From assembly GCF_028640845.1 (NCBI RefSeq), contig NC_080541.1, positions 33,385,935-33,449,934 of the forward strand: 64,000 bases of DNA, read 5' to 3'. Made by a program: the position numbers and the translations under genes. This document shows, one piece after another, positions 8,161 through 19,639 of this stretch. The stretch is from Ahaetulla prasina. Taxonomy: Eukaryota > Chordata > Lepidosauria > Squamata > Colubridae. Below the pieces are notes generated by a model, which ran no database searches, was not told the origin of the DNA, and saw only the letters and a list, made by a program, of their open reading frames with translations. Position 1 is the first letter of the stretch. Every line of letters starts with the position of its first letter.

Positions 8161-9995
8161 TTTTTGTTCAAAAAGTTTTTATTAGTCAAAAAAGGTTTAT
8201 ACAAATACATATCAGGTATGGTAAATTTTCATTTTTCTTATCTAAAATAAGAATTTTACTCAAATTTTTTAACACATACAACAGCCATAAGGCAAGCAGG
8301 TGACACGAAGTAGCAAAGTTTGCAAATTTTAAATACGTAATAAAGAAGAGTCAAGAATAAACAGAATATCGTACAAAAGAGAATAAGGAAAACCAACACA
8401 ATCCCAAATATCTTTATCACTTCCTAGTTTTGGATCTCAGAACTCTGGGTTCAGCCTGACCCAACTCCAGGGCCGCAACAGCGGCAGCCGCTTCAGCCCC
8501 ATGATCTATAACCTCCCCTTCTTCAATTCCTGGGTCATCTGATTCCAGGAAGGCTTTGTGTTCCTCCACATAGGCCGTAGCCTCCGCAATTGTACTGATT
8601 TTTTCGTAATGCCCTCCCGGAAAATCATCAATCCTCTGGCATCAGCCATCTGAAGCCCACTCCTTCTGGTACAATTTGCTTGACAAAAATAATATTTCTT
8701 TCTTTTTCACGTACCTGTCTGGGAATCTGCCTCAGAATGGCTATCTCCTGCCCCTGTAAATCAGTGCCCCACTCCTATGTTTTCTAAGAATTTCATCTCT
8801 CGTCTCTCTTCTCACAAATTTGACATGAACCTCTCTGGGAACTGCATGCGTGCGTGCATATTGCTAATTAACTCTATAAACTCGATCCACATCCCAATTC
8901 ATGAAATCAACACTTCTCCCAAGAAATTCTCCCAACAATTTAGTCACAACATCTCTCAAGTCTTCTTGGTCCACTTCTTCCAAATTTTGAAACCTAAGGA
9001 AATAAGACATTTTATCCATCTGTAGTCCAAGCACAGCATTGCCTGTCGTCTCCTCTCTTTCTGCACTGCCCGCATTTCACCCTCCAGACCTTCCACTTTC
9101 TGCTTGTTTTCTGCTGAGACTTGTTGAGTATCCTTTAAATCCTTTTGGATAGTCACAATTTCTTCTCTTATTTCCGTTTGGCCTCTTTGCAAATCATCCA
9201 GTTTCTTGTCCATATTGGATAACTTTTCCAGAATTCTCTCCATCTCTCCAGCAGTTGGTCTCTGACCTTTTGCCATTTGAAAAAAAAAAGAATCAAAATC
9301 CTCAGGCAAGCACAGTATCCTTGTAATTTCCTCCGGATCCACCAGGGGGCACTCACAGGAGCAACGAGTCCAGAGTACAGTTAGTCAACCAGGAAACCGA
9401 AGGGAAGTGATGTCATCAAAATTCTCATAGTGAAGGCGGAAGCTGGACGCCACCACTGTTCCCCAGAAGGAGGGGGGGCCTCAAACCTTCCCTCCTAAAT
9501 TTCTCCATCACCTCTTCTCTCCAGAGCTCCACAAAACCGGTAATCTTCTTATTTTAAGTTCTCCTCTCTCCAAAATAACTCGTGCTCCTTCCAACCGCAG
9601 GGGAGAGAAAACCCCCCCGCACTCCGGAGCACTCCACTCACGTTTACCGATATTCCCTTCCCTTCTCCTCCTCAATTCTACTCCGTGCCCTGTTCACCAC
9701 CAGGCTGCTGGAGTTATAAATCCAATGCCCCGGTGTCACACAGCGGCCCAGGCGACGACCAAAATAATGGCCGCGGCCTGTGGCCTCCGAACCCCGCCAA
9801 GCCTAGGACGCGCCAGCATCGGTCCCCACAGTCCTGTATGTCGGCTGGGAGACCCCTGGCGAGCCGTCCGTACGGCAGGTGTCCTTTTCGGAACACCTGG
9901 CCCCTGAGGGCCTCGGCGGCGGCCGGATTCGGGCGCTGGAGGCAGGAGAAACCTTCCAGACGTCCGTTGCCACTGGATACCGGAAGTCGTCTCTC
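8161..9995 (-). mobile_element. ORF1-only L1 derivative (HAL1-like) with 15-bp target duplication
   Basis: Flanked by a perfect 15-bp repeat GTGTGATGGCTCATT at 8146-8160 and 9996-10010. Read on the minus strand it has a GC-rich 5' UTR of about 650 bp, an L1 ORF1 (9276 or 9342 to 8417), a short 3' UTR with the signal AATAAA, and a short A tail ending at 8161. There is no ORF2: the 3' UTR follows the ORF1 stop within 260 bp. Both ends are present, so this is not a 5'-truncated copy but a non-autonomous, half-L1 type element mobilised as a unit. Confidence 0.85.
8417..9342 (-). pseudogene. L1 ORF1 (RNA-binding protein), frameshifted
   Basis: Minus-strand reading starts with MDPEEITRILCL or, more likely, the internal MAKGQRPTAGEM at 9276. 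It goes through a coiled-coil segment rich in E, K, Q and L, then an RNA-recognition-like part (LRFQNLEEVDQEDLRDVV), and ends with EPRVLRSKTRK and a TGA at 8417. A frameshift near 9020 moves the RNA-binding part into another frame. Further breaks, including an in-frame TAG near 8870, interrupt it. ORF1p forms trimers on L1 RNA; this copy is not functional as read. Confidence 0.8.
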
Positions 9996-10016
9996 GTGTG
10001 ATGGCTCATTGACACT

Positions 10017-10105
10017 TATTTATTTTATTTGTTTGTCAAACATGTACAAGATAGCAGGTATAGGTATAAACATAAACATAAACAAAGGAGCATATAAAAC
10101 ATTTT
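10017..10105 (-). mobile_element. CR1 3' end, minus strand
   Basis: TTATTTGTTTGTCAAACATG followed by TACAAGATAGCAGG is the reverse complement of the usual CR1 3' tail. It lies head to head with the plus-strand CR1 that follows. Confidence 0.6.
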
Positions 10106-10740
10106 CTAGACCAATTCTAGAATACAGCTCACCTGTTTGGAACCCTCACCACATCTCTGACATCAACACAATTGAATGTGTCCAGAAATATTTTACAAGA
10201 AGAGTTCTCCATTCTTCTGAAAACAATAAAATACCTTATCCCACCAGACTTGAAATCCTAGGCTTAGAAAACTTGGAACTCCGTCGCCTTGACAAGACCT
10301 AAGTTTAACTCACAGAATCATCTATTGTAATGTCCTTCCTGTCAAAGACTACTTCAGCTTTAATTGCAATAATACTAGAGCAACTAATAGATTTAAACTT
10401 AATGTCAACCGCTTTAATCTAGATTGCAGAAAATATGACTTCTGTAACAGAATCATCAGTGCTTGGAATACTTTACCTGACTCTGTGGTCTCTTCTCATA
10501 ATCCTAAAAGCTTTAACCAAAAACTTTCTACTATTGACCTCACCCCATTCCTAAGAGGACCATAAGGGGCGTGCATAAGCGCACAAACGTGCCTACCGTT
10601 CCTGTCCTGTTTTTTTTCTTTTCTTCTTCCTATATATATATATATGCTTATACCTCCTATATTTACTCATATATGTGTTTATATACTATATAATCTTTTT
10701 GTATGATACCTACATATATTGTTGTGACAAAATAAATAAA
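10106..10740 (+). mobile_element. CR1 LINE 3' part with RT C-terminal fragment
   Basis: An open stretch to 10302 encodes RPILEYSSPVWNPHH ... NLELRRLDKT, the region after the CR1 reverse transcriptase core. Then comes the typical 3' sequence with GACCTCACCCCATTCCTAAG and GGGGCGTGCATAAG. It ends in TTGTTGTGACAAAATAAATA and an (AATA)n run at 10730-10765. Confidence 0.88.
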
Positions 10741-10766
10741 TAAATAATAAATAAATAAATAAAGGA

Positions 10767-10905
10767 AGGAAGTACAGATAAATGGGGACAGGGATGGTAG
10801 GCATGCTGGTGCGCTTATGCATGTCCCCTTTACGGACCTCTTAGGAATGGGGTGAGATCCACGGTAGACAGTTTGATGCTGTAACAACGAAGTCGAATAG
10901 AGCAC
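10767..10905 (-). mobile_element. CR1 3' end, minus strand
   Basis: GGGACAGGGATGGTAGGCAT to GGAATGGGGTGAGATCC is the reverse complement of the 3' region of the adjacent plus-strand copy. The two CR1 ends face each other across an (AATA)n run. Confidence 0.8.
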
Positions 10906-11200
10906 ATTGAGCTTATCAGTTGGAAAGCTGAAAACCTGGGTTCAAGACCCAAGTGTGCTCTCCCAAACTGGCTTCTTGCAGGTGGTTGGATACGATGACA
11001 GCATTCAGAATCCCACAGCTATGAAGATTGTTGCTGGAGACTTCTGGGAACTGCTGCAGTCCTAACAGATCCAAAAAATACTAAGCTGGAGAATGGAATA
11101 AACACAACAAAATTATAACACCTATATCAGTTGCAGAGATTCACCAATTCTTACATCACTATCTAATAATACCCATAGTGATTGCATGTAAGTCTCATTT

Positions 11201-13064
11201 TTTCCTCCGGATCCACCAGGGGGCACTCACAGGAGCAACGAGTCCAGAGTACAGTTAGTCAACCAGGAAACCGAAGGGAAGTGATGTCATCAAAATTCTC
11301 ATAGTGAAGGCGGAAGCTGGACGCCACCACTGTTCCCCAGAAGGAGGGGGGGCCTCAAACCTTCCCTCCTAAATTTCTCCATCACCTCTTCTCTCCAGAG
11401 CTCCACAAAACCGGTAATCTTCTTATTTTAAGTTCTCCTCTCTCCAAAATAACTCGTGCTCCTTCCAACCGCAGGGGAGAGAAAACCCCCCCGCACTCCG
11501 GAGCACTCCACTCACGTTTACCGATATTCCTTCCTTCTCCTCCTCAATTCTTCTCCGTGCCCTGTTCACCACCAGGCTGCTGCAGTTATAAATCCAATGC
11601 CCGGTGTCACACAGCGGCCCAGGCGACGACCAAAATAATGGCGCGGCCTGTGGCCTCGAACCCCGCCAAGCCTAGGGCGCCAGCATCGGTCCCCACAGTC
11701 CTGTATGTCGGCTGGGAGACCCTGGCGAGCCGTCCGTGCGGCAGGTGTCCTTCGGAACACCTGGCCCCTGAGGGCCCCGGCGGCGGCCGGATTCGGGCGC
11801 TGGAGGCAGGAGAAACCTTCCAGACGTCCGTTGCCACTGGATACCGGAAGTCGTCTCTCGTGTGATGGCTCATTGACACTTATTTATTTTATTTGTTTGT
11901 CAAACATGTACAAGATAGCAGGTATAGGTATAAACATAAACATAAACAAAGGAGCATATAAAACATTTGCTAGACCAATTCTAGAATACAGCTCACCTGT
12001 TTGGAACCCTCACCACATCTCTGACATCAACACAATTGAATGTGTCCAGAAATATTTTACAAGAAGAGTTCTCCATTCCTCTGAAAACAATAAAATACCT
12101 TATCCCACCAGACTTGAAATCCTAGGCTTAGAAAACTTGGAACTCCGTCGCCTTGACAAGACCTAAGTTTAACTCACAGAATCATCTATTGTAATGTCCT
12201 TCCTGTCAAAGACTACTTCAGCTTTAATTGCAATAATACTAGAGCAACTAATAGATTTAAACTTAATGTCAATCGCTTTAATCTAGATTGCAGAAAATAT
12301 GACTTCTGTAACAGAATCATCAGTGCTTGGAATACTTTACCTGACTCTGTGGTCTCTTCTCATAATCCTAAAAGCTTTAACCAAAAACTTTCTACTATTG
12401 ACCTCACCCCATTCCTAAGAGGACCATAAGGGGCGTGCATAAGCGCACAAACATGCCTACCGTTCCTGTCCTATTTTTTTTCTTTTCTTCTTCCTATATA
12501 TATATATATGCTTATACCTCCTATATTTACTCATATATGTGTTTATATACTATATAATCTTTTTGTATGATACCTACATATATTGTTGTGACAAAATAAA
12601 TAAATAAATAATAAATAAATAAATAAAGGAAGGAAGTACAGATAAATGGGGACAGGGATGGTAGGCATGCTGGTGCGCTTATGCATGTCCCCTTTACGGA
12701 CCTCTTAGGAATGGGGTGAGATCCACGGTAGACAGTTTGATGCTGTAACAACGAAGTCGAATAGAGCACATTGAGCTTATCAGTTGGAAAGCTGAAAACC
12801 TGGGTTCAAGACCCAAGTGTGCTCTCCCAAACTGGCTTCTTGCAGGTGGTTGGATACGATGACAGCATTCAGAATCCCACAGCTATGAAGATTGTTGCTG
12901 GAGACTTCTGGGAACTGCTGCAGTCCTAACAGATCCAAAAAATACTAAGCTGGAGAATGGAATAAACACAACAAAATTATAACACCTATATCAGTTGCAG
13001 AGATTCACCAATTCTTACATCACTATCTAATAATACCCATAGTGATTGCATGTAAGTCTCATTT
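11201..13064. repeat. 1.87-kb tandem duplication, copy 2
   Basis: Contains the L1 5' UTR (11201-11859), a second copy of the L1 target repeat (11860-11874), plus-strand CR1 (11970-12604) and minus-strand CR1 (12631-12769). From 11860 on, the offset from copy 1 is a constant 1864 bp. In the L1 part copy 2 has lost single bases at C and G runs (for example CCCGGTG for CCCCGGTG and TCCTTCGG for TCCTTTTCGG). Confidence 0.95.
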
Positions 13065-13839
13065 TTTTTCCAAAAAAACCCTGGAACATTATACATTTCC
13101 TTTTTCACCCACTGCAGGTCTCTTCATGTCACAGGATGTTCCTGGCACCATCCATTAAATAAACTGTCCACACGCATCACAGGGAATTATTCAAAAGTTC
13201 CCAGCAGTGTCTTAGGAAACATTTACTCCAGTACAGATCACGTGTGCTGAGTGGTATCTCTGCCAAGAACAAAACAAAACATTCTGGATGAGGGACAGCA
13301 GAAATTTAAATATTTTGTTTACCCAAACTAAATGTTAGTTTAACTCAGATCATGTACTCCCATCTGCCATTCTCAGCACCCATCACAAAGCATTATTTTA
13401 GGACAATATTTCTATTACGGAGAAAATGTATGTGTATTGAATGGTAGCCATCCAACATTTTGAATTTTAATTCCCAGTGGATCAGCCAACATGGCCATTG
13501 GCAAGGCACTTCAGATAAAAAACCTATGGGAAACACTAAGTTACTTACTTTTCCTTTAACATAGGATGGTTCGAGGGCAATACATATAAATAAGGGATTA
13601 TATTACAAATCACAAGTATCAAAAAATCTTGCCTTCTAGGCGCTTTAGGACTGCATCCTAATGCTTCTCCCCAGTCCCTGGGCCAGCAAAAAACAAAAAA
13701 CAATGCTAGAATAATTGAACATTAGTTACTGTATAGAAATAGGAAAATTTGAACTCCTGTATTACAAAAATCTTAGTTAGGATATATCAGTTCTGTTGAA
13801 GCCTGCAGAATATGTCTCCTACTACTACAGAAAGTAAGT
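13065..13839. other. no gene or repeat recognised
   Basis: AT-rich intergenic DNA. No open frame with family resemblance, no splice-flanked exon and no repeat shared with other parts of the window. Confidence 0.5.
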
Positions 13840-13945
13840 TGTTTTTTCTTTTATGTACACTGAGAGCATATGCACCAAAACAAATTCCTTGTGTGTCCAA
13901 TCACACTTGACCAATAAAATTCTATTCTATTCTATAAAAAAAAAA
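13840..13945 (+). mobile_element. CR1/L3-type LINE 3' end with (ATTCT)n tail
   Basis: CTTTTATGTACACTGAGAGC ... CCAATAAAATTCTATTCT is the plus-strand form of the 3' end seen inverted elsewhere. The tail has passed into a short ATTCT microsatellite and an A run. Confidence 0.85.
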
Positions 13946-14770
13946 GCAAATAAATGCAGGATTATTTAATTCAAGGTAATCATAAAGGATTACCACCTTG
14001 TTTTATTAGCATATTTTTCTACACTGTTCTTTTAATTAACTAAAATATTTAGCACTTTAGCCAAATGAATGAATTAACTCTCAGTTTCTAAGCCTTTATG
14101 GGAGCTGCACTTCCATACTTGAGGATACTCAGAATCAGCCCAACACATGCCTTTCTTAGTCCCCTTTCTTGTCTTCCTTTTCTACTAACTCATATTTTTA
14201 AAGCTTATCTCAGCAATCTAAAAAAAATAGAAAATATTATTTTGTTCAGTGAATGTGAATGACCTTCTAAATTATGCAGAGATGGAGAGAGCACAGAAGG
14301 CTGGTTGGACTTCCTAAAGATATTAATGACAAGTCACCTATCCAAAATATGTTTGTGGGAAAGGGAGAAAGCATTTAAGAATATAGTGATTTATAGCGAT
14401 TGTAAGTCCCGAAACAAAATATTAAAAATAGAGGTCTCTGTAGGAAGATTGATAGCTAAACTTCTCCCAAAGGCATTTTTTTTCTTCTCCAGAAGGATGA
14501 TGTGTGTTCTTAGTCCAAGGAAACAGGTCAACACAGGTCATGGCTTCAATTTTAAAATGAAGCAAGGCAATTCCCCCGGCTCTTTCCTTGGTTTCCCAGC
14601 CAAGGACAATCCAGTGAAGTCCCTTGATCATGTTTTGATAGAGAAGAACATTACTCCTGAGAAAATACGTTCAGCAAATTGCTTTGTAACTCTTTTATGA
14701 GAGATAGTAAAGGTAAAACAGATACTAGTCCTTCATCAGCATTTTATCTTAAAGCTTAAAATAAAACAAG
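13946..14770. other. no gene or repeat recognised
   Basis: A 131-codon open frame at 14305-14700 has low-complexity composition and no family motifs, and I do not consider it a gene. Confidence 0.45.
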
Positions 14771-14778
14771 GCCTAGGG

Positions 14779-15055
14779 CAGGGGTGAAATCCAGCAGGTT
14801 CTGACAGGTTTGGGAGAACCGGTAGCGGAAATTTTGAGTAGTTCGGAGAACTGGCAAATACCACCTCTTGCTGGCCCAAAGTGGGGGTGGGAATGGAGAT
14901 TTTGCAATATCCTTCCCCCAGGAGTGGGGCGGGAATGGAGATTTTGCAGTATCCTTCCCCTGCCTTGCCTACCAAGCCACACCCATCAAGCCACACCACC
15001 CTCACCAAGCCACGCCCACAGAACCGGTAGTAAAAAACTTTGGATTTCACCACTG
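14779..15055. mobile_element. hAT-like element, CAGGGGTGAAAT family, perfect 8-bp duplication
   Basis: Runs from CAGGGGTGAAATCC to GGATTTCACCACTG. It is flanked by GCCTAGGG at 14771-14778 and 15056-15063. Internal CACGCCCACAGAACCGGTAG is shared across the family. Confidence 0.92.
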
Positions 15056-15105
15056 GCCTAGGGTTTCCAAACCCTTCTTTCCAGAAACGATTAGGTCTTT
15101 TAGAA

Positions 15106-15237
15106 CAGGGGTCTCCAACCTTGGCCATTTGAAGAGTTGCGGACTTCAACTCCCAGAATTCCTCCAGCTTTGCTGGCTGAGGAATTCTGGGAGTTGAAGT
15201 CCACAAGTCTTAAAGTGGCCAAGGTTGGAGACTCCTG
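15106..15237. mobile_element. hAT-like hairpin MITE with perfect 8-bp duplication
   Basis: CAGGGGTCTCCAACC to GGTTGGAGACTCCTG; palindromic core AATTCC...GGAATT. Flanked by TTTTAGAA at 15098-15105 and 15238-15245. Confidence 0.92.
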
Positions 15238-15249
15238 TTTTAGAATACT

Positions 15250-16729
15250 TTAGCAAAAATTGGCAAAGTTGGTGAAAGTGATCTTACAGCATAATCCTAG
15301 GAAAATCTGCTCAAAAGTAAAATCTAATAAGAGTTGAATAGGTTTTATTTCTAACACTTATTTAGACTACCTAGTCAACCAAGCTCATCTCAGAGGTGTG
15401 CTCCTTAACTGAACACTGAGTTTTGATAAAACAAAACGCGGTGCCATTTTAGTTAAAGAACAGCTGCAGAATTCATATGCCACTCCATGGCATTTTTTCC
15501 CCCACTTCCTTCAGTATAAAAGCTGTTGTTACAAAACATTACTGTTATGTAGCAGTTATGTACTCTAAAAATATGAGTTAGTAGGCCTTTTTTATATACT
15601 TAACAGCTTCCTAAGATGTTCTAGCCGGACAGAAATACCATAATCCAAACAAGCCAAATTCTGCTTTGGTTAGCACTCTTTTCATTTCCAAGATAATGCT
15701 GAAGTCCAGCATGATGCAACAGAACAATTATGAAATGGTGGTGTGGTGTCTAGTATCACTGCAGGTAAATTATATTCTGGTCAAAGCAAAACAAGACCTT
15801 GGGTTTTTTTCTACAACAGGAGCTGGTGGCGCTAGCCTGAAAATGCTAGCTAGCAGGAAGTAGTAAATAAATGTCATTTGGCAAGGAAAGAAGAGCAGTG
15901 AAAAGTTTGGATCTTTTACAGCCATCATATGGGATGTGGGATTAGAGATCCTAGGGAATTGGGACATATTTACTATCCATAAATCAACTTCTCCAAGGTA
16001 GTGTCTTCTAAGGGTCCTGAGAGCAAAGTTCCATCTAGCATACTGGAAATTTTGAAAGCTGTGATTTCAGTACATCAGGATGGTCATGGTTAGAAGAACA
16101 TGGATGTGGGAAGCAACGTGCCAGATTGGGGAAGCCACTTCTTCATCTTCTTCAGGTGGATGAGTATGACCCTCCTGGAGTAAAGAAGAGGTTGCCATGT
16201 TAGTCAATGGCAAATGTAAAAACTTTCTGGTAGACACCAAACCCACCTTCCAAAGATTTCCTAGTGAAAAATAATCTTCATAATTCGATGCAAGTTAGAG
16301 TGAACCTCCTGAAATTCTCAACTGGTGATTTCTCCTAGCACTCCAGTTCTGTAAACATAAATACATTGGATCTTAAGCTCACAAATACAAGACTTAACAA
16401 ACCACACACTAATCCTGAAATACAGGAGATTGATATATAATGGTGTAGTCGTGCACACGGGTTACGCTTTAGTAAGGACTTCCTTATTAAACCAATGAAG
16501 CCAAATATCACAACTTGGCTTCTGAATTTTTTCCCCCCAAGCTACTTTTGTGTCACAGGCAAGACTAGAGAGGATGCTTCAAATGGAGGAAGTGGCAGCA
16601 TTCTGAGCTGCTTTCCAGCTGCCTCTGCTTTGGGAGTCAGTGAGGATTTTTTTCCCCCCTCTTGGCTGGATCCAGGCAGATTTGGAGTCTCTGTCTCTTT
16701 GGCACTTTCCTCCCACTGTTCCATATCTG
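15250..16729. other. no gene or repeat recognised
   Basis: Single-copy-looking DNA in this window. The longest frames are short and without family motifs. Confidence 0.45.
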
Positions 16730-16737
16730 GTCCTACC

Positions 16738-17038
16738 CAGAAGTGGGTTTCAGCAGGTTCTGACCAGTTCTGGAGAACTGGTAGCGGAAATTTTGAGTAG
16801 TTGGGAGAACCAGTAGTAAAAATTTTGACTGGCCCCGCCTCCATCTATTCTCTTCCTCCCAGCTGATTGGGAGGAAATGGGGATTTTGCAGTAACTTTCC
16901 CCTGGATTGGGAAGAGAATGGTGATTTTACAGTATCCTTCCCCTGCCATGCCCACCAAGCCCTACCCACCAAGCCATGCCAAACTCACCAAGCCACGCCC
17001 ACAGAACCGGTAGCAAAAAAATTTGAAACCCACCACTG
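16738..17038. mobile_element. hAT-like element, GGTGAAAT-related family, 8-bp duplication
   Basis: CAGAAGTGGGTTTCAGC to GAAACCCACCACTG, flanked by GTCCTACC (16730-16737) and GTCTTACC (17039-17046), 7 of 8 identical. Confidence 0.88.
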
Positions 17039-17140
17039 GTCTTACCCTATTCTGGCTTTGGAGAGTTTCTCTGCTAATGGACAAGACTAGGCAATTCCTC
17101 GTAGCCGCTTAAACAGCTTCCCTTCCATGCTGGTCTTGGC

Positions 17141-17540
17141 TACAGGTAGTCCTCAATTTACGATCGCAATTGAACCCAAAATTTATCTTGCTACATGAGA
17201 AATTTGTTAAGTGAGTTTTGCCTCCTTTTATGACTTTTCTGGCCACATTTGTTAAGTGAATCACTGCAGTTCTTAAATTAGTAACACGGTTGTTAAGTGA
17301 ATCTGCCTTCCCCATTGACTTTGCTTGTCAGAAGGTCTCAAAAGGAGTTGATATGACCCCGAGACACTGCAACCATCATAAATGTGAAGTCAGCTGTCAA
17401 GCATCCAAATGTAAATTACGTGATCAATGGAATGCTGCAATGGTCATATGTGTGAAAAATGGTCATAAGTCACTTTTTCAGTGTTGTTGTAACTTGGAAT
17501 GGTCACTAAACGAACTGTTATAAGTTGAGGACTACCTCTA
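17141..17540. mobile_element. palindromic MITE, ACAGGTAGTCC family
   Basis: About 400 bp with inverted ends TACAGGTAGTCCTCAATTTA and TAAGTTGAGGACTACCTCTA. TA at both edges suggests a Tc1/mariner-type target duplication. Internal TTGTTAAGTGAAT repeats are typical of this family in the window. Confidence 0.85.
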
Positions 17541-17713
17541 TTTCAAAAGCTGATTGTTCATGCCTTGGTAGCTGGTCTCTCGTGGGTGGGTCTACCAAAG
17601 GCTGCCTTTTCCTTTCACTGATTATCCCTTTCTCATTAGCCCTCTTGTTTTGCTTTTACTTTCGCAGGTGTTGCTCACCTGGATATTCTTCCTGGGTTCT
17701 CTCTTTCCACACT

Positions 17714-18149
17714 GCAGGTAGTCCTTGACATACAGGTTCCTTAGTCACCATTCAAAGTTGTGATGGATCCCTCTCAAAAGCTACTTACAAGCTGATTTCA
17801 AAGTTACAATGCTTCCCCCTCCCGCGCATACATAAGCATATGACTATATTTTGGGCACTTGGCTCACTTTGCAGCATCCCACAGTCAAGAGATCATGATT
17901 TTTGATGTTTTTTACCAGGTTACAGCATTTGCTTCCGGTTTCCAGCAAAAAAACCCAAAAACTTCTATTGGATAAAGTGGATTTATTTAATGCCCATGGT
18001 GTTCACTTAATGACTGTCACAAGAAATGCTGAAAAATTAGATTTGGTCACATGATGCCTTGACATATGACTGCAATGAGTTACAACCATAATTTCGGGCT
18101 CAATTACAGTTGTAACTCAATTACAGTTGTAACTCAAGGGCTACCTATA
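17714..18149. mobile_element. palindromic MITE, ACAGGTAGTCC family
   Basis: GCAGGTAGTCCTTGACATAC at the left, GTAACTCAAGGGCTACCTAT at the right. A short internal duplication (AATTACAGTTGTAACTC twice) lies near 18102-18135. Confidence 0.8.
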
Positions 18150-18214
18150 ATCCCAAAACTGTTTTTCTTTCTATTGTACTCTATTGTATTCTATTGTCCA
18201 TAGAAATTGAATTC

Positions 18215-18625
18215 AACATGTTAAGATGAAACTTGGCTCAAAAAACAGTAATTGTGAGAGGGACTTTGGAGTCCTAGTGGATGATCATTTAAAATTGAGC
18301 AAGCAGCAGCGGCCAAAAAAGCTAATGCAATCCTTAGTTGTATAAACAGAGGCACCGGATCAAAATTAGGTGAAGTATTAGTACCGCTTTATAAATCCTT
18401 AATAAGACCACACCTGGAATACTGCACCCTGTTTTGATCACTTCCTAACAGTGAGGACAATTAACCATTGGAACAGCTTGCCTTCAGAAGTTGTAGGTAC
18501 CTCATCACTGCAGGTTTTTAAGAAAAGTCTGGATAGCCACCTGTCTGAAATGATATAGGATCTCCTGTTTGAGCAGGGGTTGGACTAGAAGACCTCTTAG
18601 GTCCCTTCCACCTCTATTTTGATTA
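18215..18625 (+). mobile_element. CR1 LINE 3' part, internally deleted
   Basis: An RT C-terminal stretch readable as INRGT...LYKSLIRPHLEYC is followed, after a deletion, by the CR1 3' UTR with GGTTGGACTAGAAGACCTCT and AGGTCCCTTCCA. Confidence 0.85.
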
Positions 18626-18639
18626 GTGATTAGGAATAG

Positions 18640-19050
18640 GACAAACTCTTTTTTTGCTACTATGTCCCGATGTAGTCCATGGAAACTTTGTAGCAAGGAA
18701 GAATTGAGGCCTCTGCTTCATAGAAGCACAATAGCACTTCTTGTAACATTGTAGTTTCATCTCCGGTTGCAACCTAAAGGTTTAGCATGCAGAATGAAGG
18801 AAAGAAGCAGCTTTGAAGCCCTGTGGGCGAGGCGAATAAACAAGGGGAACATGTTTCGCTAGCCTAGATAGAAACCCAAACCCACCGGGTGATTTAAGGA
18901 TTGAATTTCTTTCTGGGACCACGAAAAAACCCTGGGGTAAGGAAAGTTTATTGACTTAATAGGCTATCACTGGATCAACCACAAGGTCAATTAGAATTGG
19001 GTCAGTTGTCAGATTGGAAGGGACAGTCATAGATCTTTCACTCAAAAAGA
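18640..19050. other. no gene or repeat recognised
   Basis: Nothing supportable seen. Confidence 0.4.
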
Positions 19051-19058
19051 GTTTGATG

Positions 19059-19631
19059 CAGTGGTGAAATGTAAAATTCGTTACTACCGGTTTTATGGGC
19101 ATGGCTTGGTGGGGGGGTAATGTGACTGGGTGGGCGTGACCAACTTTTTTTTTTTTACTTTTAAAAGCATTTTTTCTACAACCTCTTCGGCCGAAGAGTT
19201 TGTAAAAAAAAGCTTTTAAAAGGCTCCTCTGACGATCCCAGCTGAGTTGCCTGATCATCAGAGGCTTTTGTTTTCTTTTAAAAGCATTTTTTTTTGCCTT
19301 TAAAAGAAATAAAAAGCCTCTGACGATCAGGCAACTCAACTGATATCCTGAAACCTTTAGCATTTTTCTACAAACTCTTCGGCCGAAGAGGTTGTAGAAA
19401 AAATGCTTTTAAAAGGCTCTGACGATCCCAGCTGAGCTGCGCGATCATCAGAGGCTTTTTTTTTACTTTTAAAAGCATTTTAAAAGTAAAAAAACAACAA
19501 CCCTCTGATGATCGCACAGCTCAGCTAGGCATGTGGGTGGCAGGGATTTTTGCTACCAGTTCTCCAAACCAACCACCGCCATCGCTACCGGATCAGGTGA
19601 TCCGGTCCGAACCGGGAGCATTTCACCCCTG
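19059..19631. mobile_element. hAT-like element, GGTGAAAT family, long variant with internal inverted repeats
   Basis: CAGTGGTGAAATG to CATTTCACCCCTG, flanked by GTTTGATG (19051-19058) and GCTTGATG (19632-19639). The interior repeats CTTCGGCCGAAGAG, AAAAGCATTTT and CTCTGACGATC in both orientations. A similar interior is present in the element at 22993-24153. Confidence 0.88.
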
Positions 19632-19639
19632 GCTTGATG

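Larger units (their letters stand above)
9327..11200. repeat. 1.87-kb tandem duplication, copy 1
   Basis: Begins TTTCCTCCGGATCCACC inside L1 ORF1 and runs through the L1 5' UTR, a target duplication, the CR1 pair and about 300 bp of single-copy DNA. It is repeated directly at 11201-13064. The two copies differ by about ten net bases of length, all within the GC-rich L1 5' UTR part, and by only a few substitutions elsewhere. Confidence 0.95.

Noticed and set aside
10663..10905. 80-codon minus-strand frame, repeated at 12527-12769
   Set aside because: Antisense of CR1 3' UTR and its AATA repeat; duplicated with the block.
10905..10970. tRNA-like B box (CCTGGGTTCAAGACCC) as a tRNA gene
   Set aside because: No matching A box or cloverleaf could be formed around it. 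It may be a SINE remnant, and it recurs in the tandem copy.
14305..14700. 131-codon plus-strand frame
   Set aside because: No domain or conserved motif, and no exon signals.
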